Assembly: GCA_038093975.1 (NCBI GenBank)
Contig: JBBPTG010000168.1
Coordinates: forward strand, 1 to 53,940
Length of the DNA: 53,940 bases
Origin: Chalciporus piperatus
Lineage: Eukaryota > Basidiomycota > Agaricomycetes > Boletales > Boletaceae
Reading direction: 5' to 3'
Part shown: positions 10,196-19,900 of the stretch, one piece after another
Position numbering within the stretch: position 1 is the first letter of the stretch
Layout of the letters: every line of letters begins with the position of its first letter
Translations under genes and position numbers: made by a program
The notes under the pieces: model-generated
The model's database searches: none
The model's input: the letters and a program-made list of their open reading frames with translations, nothing else
What the model was told of the DNA's origin: nothing

Positions 10196-11864
10196 TACGA
10201 AGGCTTGTTCCTTTTTGGTTAGGTCATTGAGAGGACGTGCGACTTGCGCATAGTCTTGAATGAACCTTCGATAGAAGTTTGCTAAACCTAGGAAGCTTCT
10301 TACGCCTTTGACGTTTTTCGGCTCTGGCCATTCCAGTATGGCGGTGACTTTAGATTGATCCATTTTTATCCCATCTTTTCCTACGATCATTCCGAGGAAT
10401 TCAACCTCTGATACGCGGAAATTGCATTTTTCGGGTTTTACGAATAGATCGTTTTCTTCTAGTCTGCGAAGAACTTCAAGCACGATTTTGTCATGTTCTG
10501 CCTGATTTTCTGTTTTGGTAAAGATCATCAAATCGTCTATGTAGACAACGAGCACGTCTTCCATGTCTGCGAAGATTTCGTTCATCATTGCTTGGAATGT
10601 GCCGGGGGAGTTACAGAGACCGAAGTACATGACTCGGGGTTCGAAAGAACCACGGAAGCAAACGAAGGCGGCCTTCCATTCATCGCCTTCTTTGATGCGA
10701 ACGTTGTTGTATCCCCATCTGAGATCCATCTTTGTGAATAATTTAGCTCCTTTGAGCTTGTCGACGAGTTGGCCGATCAACGGTAATGGATAGTTGTTTT
10801 TGACCGTGTGTTCGTTTAGATAACGGTAGTCCTGTACCATGCGTTTACGTCCATCCTTTTTAGGGACAAAGAAGACTGGTGACGTTTGGGGGGATTTGGA
10901 AGGGGTGATGTAGCCTTTCTTGAGCTGATCATCGATGAAGTCGCTGACTTCCTTCTGTTCCGTTTCCGAAAGTGGTATCAGTCTACCCTTTTTAGGTTTA
11001 AACGTCTCTTTTAGATCAATAGCGTGATCCCACGGTTTGCGTAAAGGCATGCGTTCTGACTCTCCTTTAGAGAACACCTTGAGGAATTTGTGGTACTCTT
11101 TTGGGACCATTTCCTCCACGGTCTTTTCCTTTTCTTTGGGGATTTGCGCGTCGAGCGCATGGATGGCGGAGTATGCAGAATACTGGGAATCTCGTTCCTG
11201 GTGGTCTGGATCTTGGATATCTAGGTTTGGCCTTTCTTGGAGTAGGGCACACGTGTGTGGGCAACGAGTCATTTTGACTGTTCCCTTACTCCAGTTAATG
11301 TCCGGATTATGACGTTTTAGCCACAAGAATCCGAGTATGAAGGCGTTTTTGCCAAGATCTGTGACTTCCGCAGTGACTTCTTCGCGGTGTCCTTCGTAAT
11401 CTAGCACTAGCTCGGCTGAGTGCGTAATAGAACCAGCGGAATTCCTTGTTCCGTCCACGTTGTAAACGGGAATTGCATGACGTAACTTTGTCAAGGGAGT
11501 GTGATGTGATTTCGCCCACTGGCGATCTATGAATATGGCATTCGCTCCTGAGTCAAGGAGTGCCGTAAGTGGAATGAACGTCCGACTTGTTTCAGGACGA
11601 ATCTTGATTGCGAGAAGTATTTCGCGTTCCGGCGCGAACGAGCGCACGAAAGCATTGTCTGGGATTTGTGTGGGAAAGGGGGAAATAGAGGAATTAAGCA
11701 CCCGTGTAACGCCCGGGCCGAGCCCATCAAGGGACTCCTCTGTCGGCAAAGTAATATTTGAAACTAATGTGTCATCCGTGTCATCATCGACGGAGTTTTC
11801 TATTTCTAGCGGTCCGTAGCGAGATCCTCTCACACACCCAGATGCGTGTGAAAGGGGTTTCAGT
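10196..11864 (-). CDS. Ty3 pol, N-terminal part: protease and reverse transcriptase
   Basis: This frame is entered by -1 frameshifting at the end of gag. It contains a retropepsin active site (ALLDSGANAIFID) and a full RT palm and fingers: LPLIGQLVDKL, the FTKMDLRWGYNNV block, FGLCNSPGTFQAMM and the catalytic VVYIDDLMIF. It is followed by the thumb (LGMIVGKDGI, LGLANFYRRFI). It ends abruptly at KKEQAFV where the MITE begins; the next codon is a stop supplied by the MITE. Protease is expected to cut the Gag-Pol polyprotein, and RT copies the RNA. The frame extends upstream of the shift site to 11950, overlapping gag by 91 nt. Confidence 0.95.
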
Positions 11865-11869
11865 TTTCC
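11826..11869 (-). promoter_or_regulatory. Predicted -1 ribosomal frameshift signal at the gag stop
   Basis: Directly before the gag TGA the minus strand reads G GAA AAC, a slippery-like heptamer at 11863-11869. A -1 slip converts GAA AAC TGA into the pol frame (GGA AAA CTG). Nine bases downstream a 10-bp stem can form (CCTTTCACAC at 11855-11846 with GTGTGAGAGG at 11835-11826, one G-U pair, 10-nt loop). Slippery run, short spacer and hairpin are the standard layout. The heptamer is not a perfect XXXYYYZ, since the first three bases are GGA. Confidence 0.65.
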
Positions 11870-13047
11870 GACTTGTCGGTAAGGGTGATGTAGTCCTGGA
11901 ACCAAGCCTTTGCTTCTTCCAGACCCATGCCTCGGGTAGCTCGTACCCAATCCATTTCTTTTCCTTTGCCCTTGTTTGGCTTAGGAGTTTCGGTGCTTTT
12001 ATCCTCATCCCAGGAGGTATGCTCTTCTGTAAAGCGAACATTTCTTGGTGCTTTGTATTTTTTGCACATACGTTTGTGCTCTCCTCTAGACCAGCCGCAT
12101 TCTGAGCATTTGGTCTTGGGTTCCTTGCAGTCTCTGACGAAGTGGTCCTTGCCACAGTTGAAGCATTTGGGCTTCCTGTCTCCGTTTGGTTTCTTAGTTT
12201 GGACGGCGTCAACGTCCATTGCGTTAGGGTCACGGCGTGTGGTTCTGTCTGCCGTGCCTGCTTTGATGTATGAGAATAGCTCTTTCCTGTTACAGCGAGC
12301 GCGGATTGCTTCAACAAAGGTTTCGTAATTGTCGTATCTTCCCACATTCTCAAGTAGGAATTTGACTGATTCTTGATCCGCGTTGCGCTCCAGGATCTCG
12401 ATGTGACGTTCATCATCCCATCCATCCATCGCTCTGTGGATCTCGAATTTGGTTATGAAACTAGCGAATTTCATGTCGTGCTGTTTCAAACCCATGATCA
12501 TCTTGCGATGATATTCTTGTTCGTTTGATGAACGGAACCGATCCGTCATCATTTTCTCGAAGTCATTCCAAGTATGGGTTGTCCCATCTAAGATCTGTGC
12601 CATGGTGGCACGTGCGAAGTCTCCGGCGTCCCCTCCTTTCATTCGGCTAAGGGTTGCCTTTATTCCGGCCATCCTGGCAAGTACTCTGATGTTCTCCGCT
12701 CGCCAGGAGCGTACTCTCATCCACCATTCTTCAAACTTTTTGCCTTTGGACCCGTCATAGTCCCCTGGGTCAGCTACGATTTTCGATAGCCTTGGTTCGG
12801 CTGGTGGTGCTGCTCCTGCTGGAGCTGGGGCTGCTGGCGTATTAAGGATCGCCCTGATCTGATCTGTTGCTTGATCGAGATCATCTCGTAATGTCTGATT
12901 TCTGAGTCTTTCATCTCGTAATGAATCTGTTTGGAATTCTAAGAAGAGCCTGAGGTGCGCTCCTAGAGCGGCTAAATCCTGATTGTGATTCTGAGCGAGA
13001 GCGGAAAGGCTTGCTGCGAGTTCAGCTGGGAGTGCAGTTTGTGACAT
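11860..13047 (-). CDS. Ty3 gag
   Basis: A 395-residue capsid/nucleocapsid protein. The N-terminus is a predicted coiled coil (residues 1-70), then a Pro/Ala linker, then a retrotransposon gag core (GDYDGSKGKKFEEWWMRVRSW through ERNADQESVKFLL). A CCHC zinc knuckle (CFNCGKDHFVRDC, about residue 295) is followed by a second Cys-rich stretch (CSECGWSRGEHKRMC). The ATG at 13047 is the first ATG after the predicted transcription start. The last codons form the frameshift signal into pol. Confidence 0.93.
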   Translation of the reverse strand: MSQTALPAELAASLSALAQNHNQDLAALGAHLRLFLEFQTDSLRDERLRNQTLRDDLDQATDQIRAILNTPAAPAPAGAAPPAEPRLSKIVADPGDYDGSKGKKFEEWWMRVRSWRAENIRVLARMAGIKATLSRMKGGDAGDFARATMAQILDGTTHTWNDFEKMMTDRFRSSNEQEYHRKMIMGLKQHDMKFASFITKFEIHRAMDGWDDERHIEILERNADQESVKFLLENVGRYDNYETFVEAIRARCNRKELFSYIKAGTADRTTRRDPNAMDVDAVQTKKPNGDRKPKCFNCGKDHFVRDCKEPKTKCSECGWSRGEHKRMCKKYKAPRNVRFTEEHTSWDEDKSTETPKPNKGKGKEMDWVRATRGMGLEEAKAWFQDYITLTDKSEN

Positions 13048-13055
13048 TGTTACTA

Positions 13056-13844
13056 CTAATACTTGTAGCGGGGTTGGGGGAGTTTGGGGTGCTTGGCACG
13101 TAGGACTATTCTAGAGATCTTCTCAGGATCGTTTATGTTTCCTACTTCTGTGCGTATGATCTTTCTCCGGAAGGCGGCGGGGATCTTTATCTTCTTGATC
13201 GGCCTAGCCGGAACAGGTCTCTCTGGTCCTGTGATGACGTCTCTCTGTCTCTTTGGGGTTCTAACCTCTTCGTCAAACTCTTCGAGTCTCCTTTTGACGC
13301 TAGAGGTAGCGGATGCGGTTTTCGGCAACGAGGGTGCCTTCTCTGACAACCCACGTGGTACGACTAATGGGGATGGAGCGGGGAGTGGGATCGAGGGGGC
13401 GATAGGCGTCTGGTCGTTGGGGTCGAACTCTTCGCTGATGAGTGACTCTTGGCTGACCGACGCTGGTCTGTCGAAGTCTCCGAGTATCCCGTCGAATAGC
13501 AGCCCCTGGGCGTATGCTATCGACGCGTCGTGGTAGGTTGCGTAACCTCCGTCTGAGTTCTTTCCAAAGTAGAACTGCTCTGGCTCTAATGCCGTGAGCG
13601 CTTTCAGCGTCCTGCTGAATGGTGAGAGGAGTCTAGCGGGTTCTTCTTCACCCACTGGGATCCGTGCGTCTGCAGCGGCCTCCGGCTCTGTCTCAACTAT
13701 GGTCGGGATCGCGGTGACCCGTCCGTGCCTAGCTACTACTGAGGCTACGTAAGGATGGTCTAGGTTCTCGGCTTGCGAGTACCTCCCGGACCGGAAAGGG
13801 AGAAGAGTGGCGTGAAAAGATGGGAAGTACACTACGAGGTCACG
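13056..13844 (-). CDS. ATG-free open frame upstream of gag
   Basis: About 260 codons are open from after a stop at 13845-13847 to TAG at 13056-13058, 8 nt before the gag ATG. The sequence behaves like protein: an acidic middle region, then a basic C-terminus with KRRLEEF, TPKRQR and PIKKIKIP clusters suited to nucleic-acid binding. Yet there is no ATG in this frame or in the other two frames of the strand. A GTGCGT...CTCGTAG intron (about 13834-13883) is possible, but the upstream leader has no ATG either. It may start at a non-AUG codon, or it may be a scanned leader selected against ATG. Expression is unproven. Confidence 0.5.
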   Translation of the reverse strand, partial: RDLVVYFPSFHATLLPFRSGRYSQAENLDHPYVASVVARHGRVTAIPTIVETEPEAAADARIPVGEEEPARLLSPFSRTLKALTALEPEQFYFGKNSDGGYATYHDASIAYAQGLLFDGILGDFDRPASVSQESLISEEFDPNDQTPIAPSIPLPAPSPLVVPRGLSEKAPSLPKTASATSSVKRRLEEFDEEVRTPKRQRDVITGPERPVPARPIKKIKIPAAFRRKIIRTEVGNINDPEKISRIVLRAKHPKLPQPRYKY

Positions 13845-13932
13845 TTAACGTAGGTACTTGAGCGAGAGATTGTCCACGCACTTGCGACGCGATGAAGCGG
13901 TGGAGAACGATAGCGTAGAGGTGATAGAAAGA

Positions 13933-13943
13933 AGCTTAGTTCA
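13933..13943 (-). other. Self-priming primer-binding site of the Ty3 element
   Basis: Two bases after the 5' LTR the RNA-sense strand reads TGAACTAAGCT. This is the exact complement of AGCTTAGTTCA (14075-14065) inside the LTR, placed 32 bp after the start of a TATATAAA box. If transcription starts there, the RNA 5' end folds back onto this site, as in Tf1/sushi elements, instead of using a tRNA. Confidence 0.7.
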
Positions 13944-13945
13944 AG

Positions 13946-14453
13946 TGAAACGACCCAAAACTCGTATTGAGATCAGGTCTACACTATCGCCAAGTGAAGC
14001 GGTTTAGAAGAAGAGAATGGAGAACAACTGAGATAGGACGGTTGAGTCTTGGGGAAAGACCAAGTGAACTAAGCTGGGGTTACCAGCAGTTCCTTGGGGT
14101 TTATATACTATCCTAAGTGTTTGTACATGTTTGTACTAACTATAACTAAATAAGGAGTTACCCTGAACCCATGAGAATAGAAGCGAGATAAGGAGGCTGT
14201 GAGGCATAGCCGAGATAGCGGAGATTAAGTACATGAGGTGAAAGGCTGTGGCATAGCCATGCGCAGCACGGAGATTAACTGTCAAGGTAAGGCGGTGCGT
14301 AAGAAGGAATATAACCATAATGGGCGACCGTGCGAAGAGTGAAAGTGAATGAGCACGTGTCTGAAAGATAAGATTAGATAAGATCGAATGGAACGAAACG
14401 TTGAAGTCCGAAAAGTGTCTGTGAAGGTGAGAGAACCATAATGAACCGTAACA
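13946..14453 (-). repeat. 5' LTR of the Ty3 element (508 bp)
   Basis: Begins TGTTACGG and ends GTTTCA on the minus strand. It lacks the 48-bp duplication seen in the other copy. It holds the predicted promoter (14065-14107). Confidence 0.92.
14065..14107 (-). promoter_or_regulatory. LTR promoter: TATA box and inferred start
   Basis: TATATAAA lies at 14107-14100 on the minus strand, and the inferred start AGCTTAG is at 14075, 32 bp after the first T. The start is inferred from the TATA distance and from complementarity to the primer site. The same pair is present in the 3' LTR (start equivalent at 6341-6331). Confidence 0.6.
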
Positions 14454-14646
14454 GATCTTGAAGAACAGCACCGAAAGCATTTAATGTGGAACTTGGAAGC
14501 TTCAGGCCGCTTTTGATTAGAGGTAGCATGTCCGTATAGTGGACTTCAATGTTTCGTATTCGTCGCACCTCCCGAGGGAGGTCGTCACTTAGATTCGGCG
14601 GCATCTTCGCGATCAATCGTAGTTCATAGTCCCAAGATGTTCGCCT
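14454..14646 (-). pseudogene. N-terminal piece of the gene split by the Ty3 element
   Basis: An open frame of about 64 residues runs into the LTR edge at 14454 (it includes LRLIAKMPPNLSDDLP and STLNAFGAVLQDL). It reads in the same direction as the 5829-6211 fragment, which begins at the other LTR edge. It has no clear start: upstream lie short direct repeats and a frame change. The pieces likely belonged to one gene of unknown function, possibly itself part of an old transposon. Confidence 0.4.
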
Positions 14647-14765
14647 CAAATAGGCATAAAAACGGACAAGGAAAGCCCCTATCTATCAACTTTTCGGCCC
14701 CGGCGGGCCCTCGAATAGGCATAAACGGACAAGAAAATGACCAATTTCCAGCCCTCAAATAGGCA
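14642..14765. repeat. Three short direct repeats
   Basis: CTCAAATAGGCATAAAAACG (about 14643), CTCGAATAGGCATAAACGGA (about 14710) and a shorter CTCAAATAGGCAAAC (about 14754) are spaced roughly 67 and 44 bp apart. They separate the split gene from the 3' end of the neighbouring secreted-protein gene, and may mark old duplication or insertion points. Confidence 0.6.
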
Positions 14766-15885
14766 AACTCCGGCCGAAGATAGTAGGGAGCTGCAGGGGG
14801 CCTGCGGTGCGCCCAGTTTCTACTACGAGGCGAGCGAGCGAGACCCAATCGGCACCAGTGCCCGCTTCAAAACCACGCAGAACAACACCCTCTACCTCTA
14901 ATCGCACAGACATCGCATCCTCCCTGGATATGGTAGGCCAAATACGATGCTGGGCCATCCTTTTCCCAGACCTCGATTCAACGAGACTTAGAAGTCGAGG
15001 GTTGTAGAACGTGACCATTCCTGCGGGGTGCAAGGTGAGGAAAGGCAGCGAGGCCAGATTGTAGGTTGTATAGGCCCTGGCCCATTCGTGAAACGATGAT
15101 AGCGAGAAGAAGGGGAATGGCAAGGCAACAGGGGCATCTGGGGTGCCAGGGTCCAAATACACGGAAGAGCGGAGAGTGGAATGATGAGGCGGGGTAACGT
15201 TGAGATGACTGATGAGCTCGATCGCAGTCGAATTGAAATCGCACCATATCACCTCGCTGAGCAGATAACATTTAGTGAAGAAGAGCAGAGGAGCGCTGGG
15301 GACTCACAATCCGGTGTTCATTCGTATGAATCCGTCGACGTTCATGGTATTTGCCCACTGACAAAGCATCTTCGCTCGTTGAAATTCTTCCATCAGACCT
15401 CCCCAAGCAGGTCTATCGTTACCGGTATCTTTCTGTCCGGCACCATATACGAATGTCGCAAGGTTGTCCATGAACCCTACATCCAACTTGGTAGGGTATG
15501 CAGATAAGCCATCGAACACGAGCGCCCGTACTGGACGGGTAGTTCGATAGGTGAGCATGTAGGTTGGATGTCCGCCAGGTGCCATCTGTGGAAGGCTAAA
15601 TCCGACTTCAGGAGAAAGCCCAAACCAGTCGGGAGACTCGGGTAGTTGTGGATTCGGTCGAGCATGAAATAGCAAGGTCTGGGACGCAATCGTAACTGGG
15701 ACAATCGAGTGCCCGTTGGGGTGAAGTGTGTTTGGCCATTGCTTCAGGAGACCAAACAATGAGTTGAATATGAATGGGGACGTGTCTCGAGCGTCTTCGC
15801 CTGTCTTGAATGTAACCTGATCAAATCCCAAGCAGAGTGGAAGAGATATTAAGGCCCAGTAGAGTATGGATGAGACGGAACCCAT
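14755..15885 (-). CDS. Secreted or ER protein of a conserved fungal family, 3' end altered
   Basis: Two exons, 15308-15885 and 14755-15256, are joined across a 51-nt GTGAGT...CTCAG intron (359 codons). The product starts with a hydrophobic signal-like stretch (residues 5-20) and continues with features I associate with an uncharacterised basidiomycete secreted family: FDQVTFKTG, WPNTLHPNGHSIVPV, YRTTRPVRALVFDG, GFIRMNTGFEVIWCDF. The enzyme role is unknown. The family normally continues well beyond the WVSLARLVVE region; here the last 20 or so residues look unrelated and the stop falls in a short direct repeat. The 3' end seems truncated or replaced. The start is the first ATG and sits 219 bp from a divergent gene. 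Confidence 0.75.
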
Positions 15886-16104
15886 CCCAGCACTAATCGA
15901 CGTCAGATCATTTCACCTTTTTTCAATGAGTTTAAAGCCTTATGCCATTCCGTCAGAGCCGAGGCACGAGGCTAGGACGGAATATAGTCCGTGTATTAGT
16001 AAGCGAGGTGGTCAGCTTCCTCTCTCTCGACCACCTCGCGTCAGAGGCCAACGGTTCGTCGTTGGCTCGCTCAGCTCTTCGCATTCTTTCCCTCAGCCTT
16101 CAGC
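15886..16104. promoter_or_regulatory. Divergent intergenic region with inverted repeats
   Basis: 219 bp lie between two divergent start codons. There is a perfect 11-bp inverted repeat (GCGAGGTGGTC at 16003-16013 and GACCACCTCGC at 16029-16039). Two smaller ones are ATTCCGTC...GACGGAAT and GCCAACG...CGTTGGC. They could be bidirectional operator sites or simply stem-forming DNA; no known binding site is recognised. Confidence 0.4.
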
Positions 16105-16465
16105 ATGGCCCGTCAGGCAGCCAACGCCGAAATCCCGGATTTCACCTCAGACGCCTACATCGAAGACCGTCAAAACCTCGTCGACCGAGGCGTACCATTA
16201 GCCCACGCAGCAGCCACGCTCCTCGAACTCTGGACCATTCAGCACAACAAGGAGACAGCTGCGCAGGCCCTGCAACGAGCTCAAGAGGAAGAAGAAGCTG
16301 AAAGACACAGAGCTCAAGCAGACGACCTAGCAGAAGAAGAACAGCGCCGTCGTGAAGAAGACGAGGCCATCTTCCTCAAGGAGGATCGGAAGAAGAACAA
16401 ATCCAAGTATGCAGACATCCCCAACAGAGCTGCGCCATCCAAACCTTTCATCCTACCCTCACAAG
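16105..16465 (+). pseudogene. Small coiled-coil gene cut by the copia LTR
   Basis: The ATG at 16105 opens a frame that is native for about 120 codons and then runs into the copia LTR at 16466, where it gains VLNVLRS and a stop. The protein has an acidic and helical middle (long runs of Glu, Arg and Ala, residues 55-95), a likely coiled coil. A short Pro-rich tail (NRAAPSKPFILPS) suggests a proline-rich continuation that is no longer present on the far side of the element. The function is unknown. Confidence 0.5.
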
Positions 16466-16704
16466 TGTTGAACGTATTACGCTCATAGTGTATAGTTTAC
16501 TACGTTTCCATAAACGATAGTTGATTAAGTAATCACCACTGTACACTTATATATTCAAACTCAGTCGATCTGAGTTAATACAACTCTTTAACCACAACCA
16601 CAACGTTGCAATCAGGTGAGCGAGCACAAACTCCCTTTGTGTCTACGCAGTATGCTGCTCTGGTAGTCCATAGCCTTATGGCTTAGGATGACACCAGTTC
16701 AACA
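16466..16704 (+). repeat. 5' LTR of the copia element
   Basis: 239 bp, bounded by TG and CA, with a short TATATATT-like motif near the middle that could serve as promoter (CTTATATATTC, about 16545-16555). Confidence 0.93.
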
Positions 16705-16716
16705 GGTTATGAGCCC
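16705..16716 (+). other. Copia primer-binding site matching the initiator tRNA anticodon arm
   Basis: GGTTATGAGCCC starts at the first base after the LTR. It is complementary to GGGCUCAUAACC, the anticodon-loop region of eukaryotic initiator tRNA-Met. Drosophila copia is known to prime from a half tRNA-iMet in this way. Confidence 0.75.
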
Positions 16717-16969
16717 TGCCAGCACACTTGTGCTTGGCATCATCTGAACGCTCTGGATGACGATGCGTCTTCACGCTCTGAATCCATGTGCTTGTACCAC
16801 CGCGTTCTAGAAGCGTTTTTACGCTCTAGTTTCTGCGCTTAAGGCAAGCGACCATGGGGTCGCTATGCCGGTACGAATCCAGAAGCTCTGACTGCGCTTT
16901 TTCATTCTTTATTGAACGATAAACTTACGCGTTACTCTTCAGATTCGATATTACCATCCATCTCCTACA

Positions 16970-19900
16970 ATGTCTTCCTCAAGCTCGACCTTCGCCTCTA
17001 TCCCCACGCTCAACGGCTCGAACTACCTTACTTGGGCCCCCAAGATGCGCGCCTACCTTATGTCCATCGGAGTCTTCTATACGACTCAGAAGACATCAGA
17101 CGAGGATGACGATGACTGGTCTAAGAACACGGAGAAGGCAGTCGGTTCTCTTTACTTGAAACTCAATGCTTCCCTCCAACGTCGCTGGGAGGAGGAGAAC
17201 AACGCCAAGGCCCTTTGGGATGCCCTCAAGGACGCCTTCTCCCATCCCACTTTCGCCAACGTTTACGAAGAGTACGACACCTTCGAGAACATCAAGTTCT
17301 CTCTTCACGAGTCCCCGGCTGGGACTTTCTCGAAACTCAGGACCGCGTTCCAGAAGTTCGACCAGTACAAGTTCCCTCTATCGGATCGCTGGCAGATCCT
17401 GATGACGTTGAGGAAACTCAAAGTACTTCCTTACATGTCGACGTTTTTACAGCTGCTTAACGCAAAGTCCGGAGATTCGTTGAAGGATGTCACGACTACG
17501 GAGATCCAGATAACGGGCACGGGCGAAACGGCGGTAAGAACTCCACGCGTCGTCACTCGGCCTGGCGCCCTTCCCTTTACCCTCGACGAGATTGAGCAAA
17601 CCGCTCTCGGTGCTTGGTCTCAGCAGAATTCTTCGAAGGCTCCCGCGCCTGCAAAGCCTGCTCAGACTGCTCAGGCGTCCAAGATATCGGCTGTCAAGCC
17701 GAAAGGTCAGGACCCGCAGTTTACGCAGCAGCAGCAGCAGCCGACGAACTCGAACAACGGTCAAGGGAACGCCAACTCAAATGGCAAGAAGAAGAAGAAG
17801 CGCGGAACTCGTTCTGCAGAAGGTCAGGCAAAGAACGAGACTCGTAAGTCTCGTGCCAATGCCAACGACGCTTCGGCGTCCTTCGCCTTCTCTTCCTTCA
17901 CCACCCCTCCCGTCGTTATCGCACCTGCAGCCACCGTCTTCACCACGCCCGTCGCCGACCCTCGTCAACTCGCCCACTCCTCTGGTGCTACCCACTACGG
18001 GCCACCAGCTTTTCCACAGACCCTGCGCAGCATTGACCTCGCGCACCGCATCCTGGTCACGCCAACTCCCCAGACGCTTCGTCGTCTCGACAAGGTGGCA
18101 AACCCACCTTCGGACACGTTGTCTGAGGAACGGCCCAACAAGCGCCTCCATTTAATGGAGCGCGTCGATGTTTCGACCCCGTTTGCATCTGTCGTGGAAC
18201 TCCCTGACGAGGTTCCCATCGCACCTCTCGCTCCGCCCCCTCCTCGTCGCCCTACCTTGCGCGAACGTCTCGAAGCACGTTTGCCGGAGACTCCGTCTCC
18301 ATCACCATCTCCACCACCAACGAATGACCCCATTGTCCGCTTGCCCGGACATTGTCGGCAGTCTACGTTCGGTGAGATTGACCCTGGCACCTTCGCTCTG
18401 CCATTCATTACCACGGTTGCTCCTCTACCGGAAGAGGATATAGTCTCTCTGGGGGAGGAATACGATATCGACGACTACATTGAGCGTTTTTACGCCGATG
18501 ATGAAGTCGAGTCGCAACCACTCGATGAGAGGATCGGAGAAGTCTTCCCGGACATGGGAGAGTACTTTGACTTCGACTATGATATGACTGAAAGGTCTGT
18601 CTATTCACTCTCGCATCTTAGCGATGACAACTCACAACTGCCTTATTCACAGCAGTATGTAGAGTATATACTGTCATCTGTCTTAGATAGCGAAGTACCA
18701 ATGTGTATGTCGATGTTCGATCTCGATCCGTGTGAAGAATGCTTTAAGTTGAGCGATCCTGACGTTAAGTCGGATATTTGGCTCCTTGACTCTGGAGCAT
18801 CGTCTCACTTCACTTATGATATGTCCGATTTTTCGGAATACAAAGAATTTGAAGTCCCTAGGCAATGTAAGACAGCGAACGGTCTAGTACCTATCAAAGG
18901 TCAAGGCACTGTCTTGGTTAATTTCAAGGGATCTATCGTCAGATTATCCCCTACCATCTATATGCCCACGACGGACATCAAGCTCATTTCTATGGGCACT
19001 TTACTCCAAGATCAAGACATCTCTCTACGGTCCGCTGGCAACGGAACATTGATAGATTTTTGGCATGCCCGTAAAAAGGCTACCATTCTTCAGTTCCACT
19101 CGCATCCTGGCTCCACAATGTATTTTATACGCGCCGATGTTGTCAAGACCAAACAATTCTCAACTGTGAAGTTATATGCGACAGACTATGATGTTTTACA
19201 TCGTCGCTTAGGACATGCTTCCAAAGATGTCATACGTGCAGCTAAGAAGCACCTCAAGGATTTCCCTGCGGTTGAAATACCAGCGGATGATCATGTTTGT
19301 CCTGGCTGTCAACTAGGCAAACAACCTAATCGTGCATTCCCGCCTACTCAACGACGTGCTACTGAACCGTTTGAACTTGTTCACTCGGATCTCAAGTCGT
19401 TTGAAACGGAATCGTACTATAGGAACAAATATATCATCGTTTTTTATGATGATTTCACTTCAATGTCTTGGATCAAGCCGTTGCGAAACAAAAATGACGC
19501 ACTGCCTGCTACTCGACAATTTATCAAAATGGTCCAAACGCAATGGAAAAGCCAAGTAAAAGGCTGGATGTCCGATGCTGGAGGAGAATACAAGTCTAAG
19601 GCTTTTGATGAAATGCTTCGAAATGAAGGAATTCTCATATATCAAAGCGCCCCACACACTCCTCAGCAGAACGGCAGAGCTGAACGGCATATCCGTACGC
19701 TCATGGACAAGGCACAAGCAATGCGTCTTCATGCTTGCTTACCATCATCATTCTGGGAATTCGCAGTTCAACATGCTCGGTATCTCCATAATAGAATCCC
19801 TAACAGGAGACTTAACTGGAAAACACCATTAGAGCTACTAACTGGCGAACTTTCATCCCTCAATCACGTTCGCGTATTCGGATGTGGTGCCTATGTGCAT

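Larger units (their letters stand above)
6212..14453 (-). mobile_element. Ty3/gypsy LTR retrotransposon of the chromovirus (Tf1/sushi) type
   Basis: This is an 8242-bp element read on the minus strand. The order is 5' LTR (13946-14453), primer site, ATG-free ORF, gag, protease-RT-RNase H-integrase-chromodomain, membrane ORF, polypurine tract, 3' LTR (6212-6776). LTRs start TG and end CA. The bases flanking the two LTRs (CATGT on the left, GATCT on the right, plus strand) do not form a target-site duplication. Pol is interrupted by a 689-bp MITE, so this copy cannot move without help. The domain order RT-RNase H-integrase plus the chromodomain places it among chromoviruses. Confidence 0.95.

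Noticed and set aside
17166..18443. Many frames overlapping the copia polyprotein on both strands
   Set aside because: GC-rich shadows of the 1754-codon frame.
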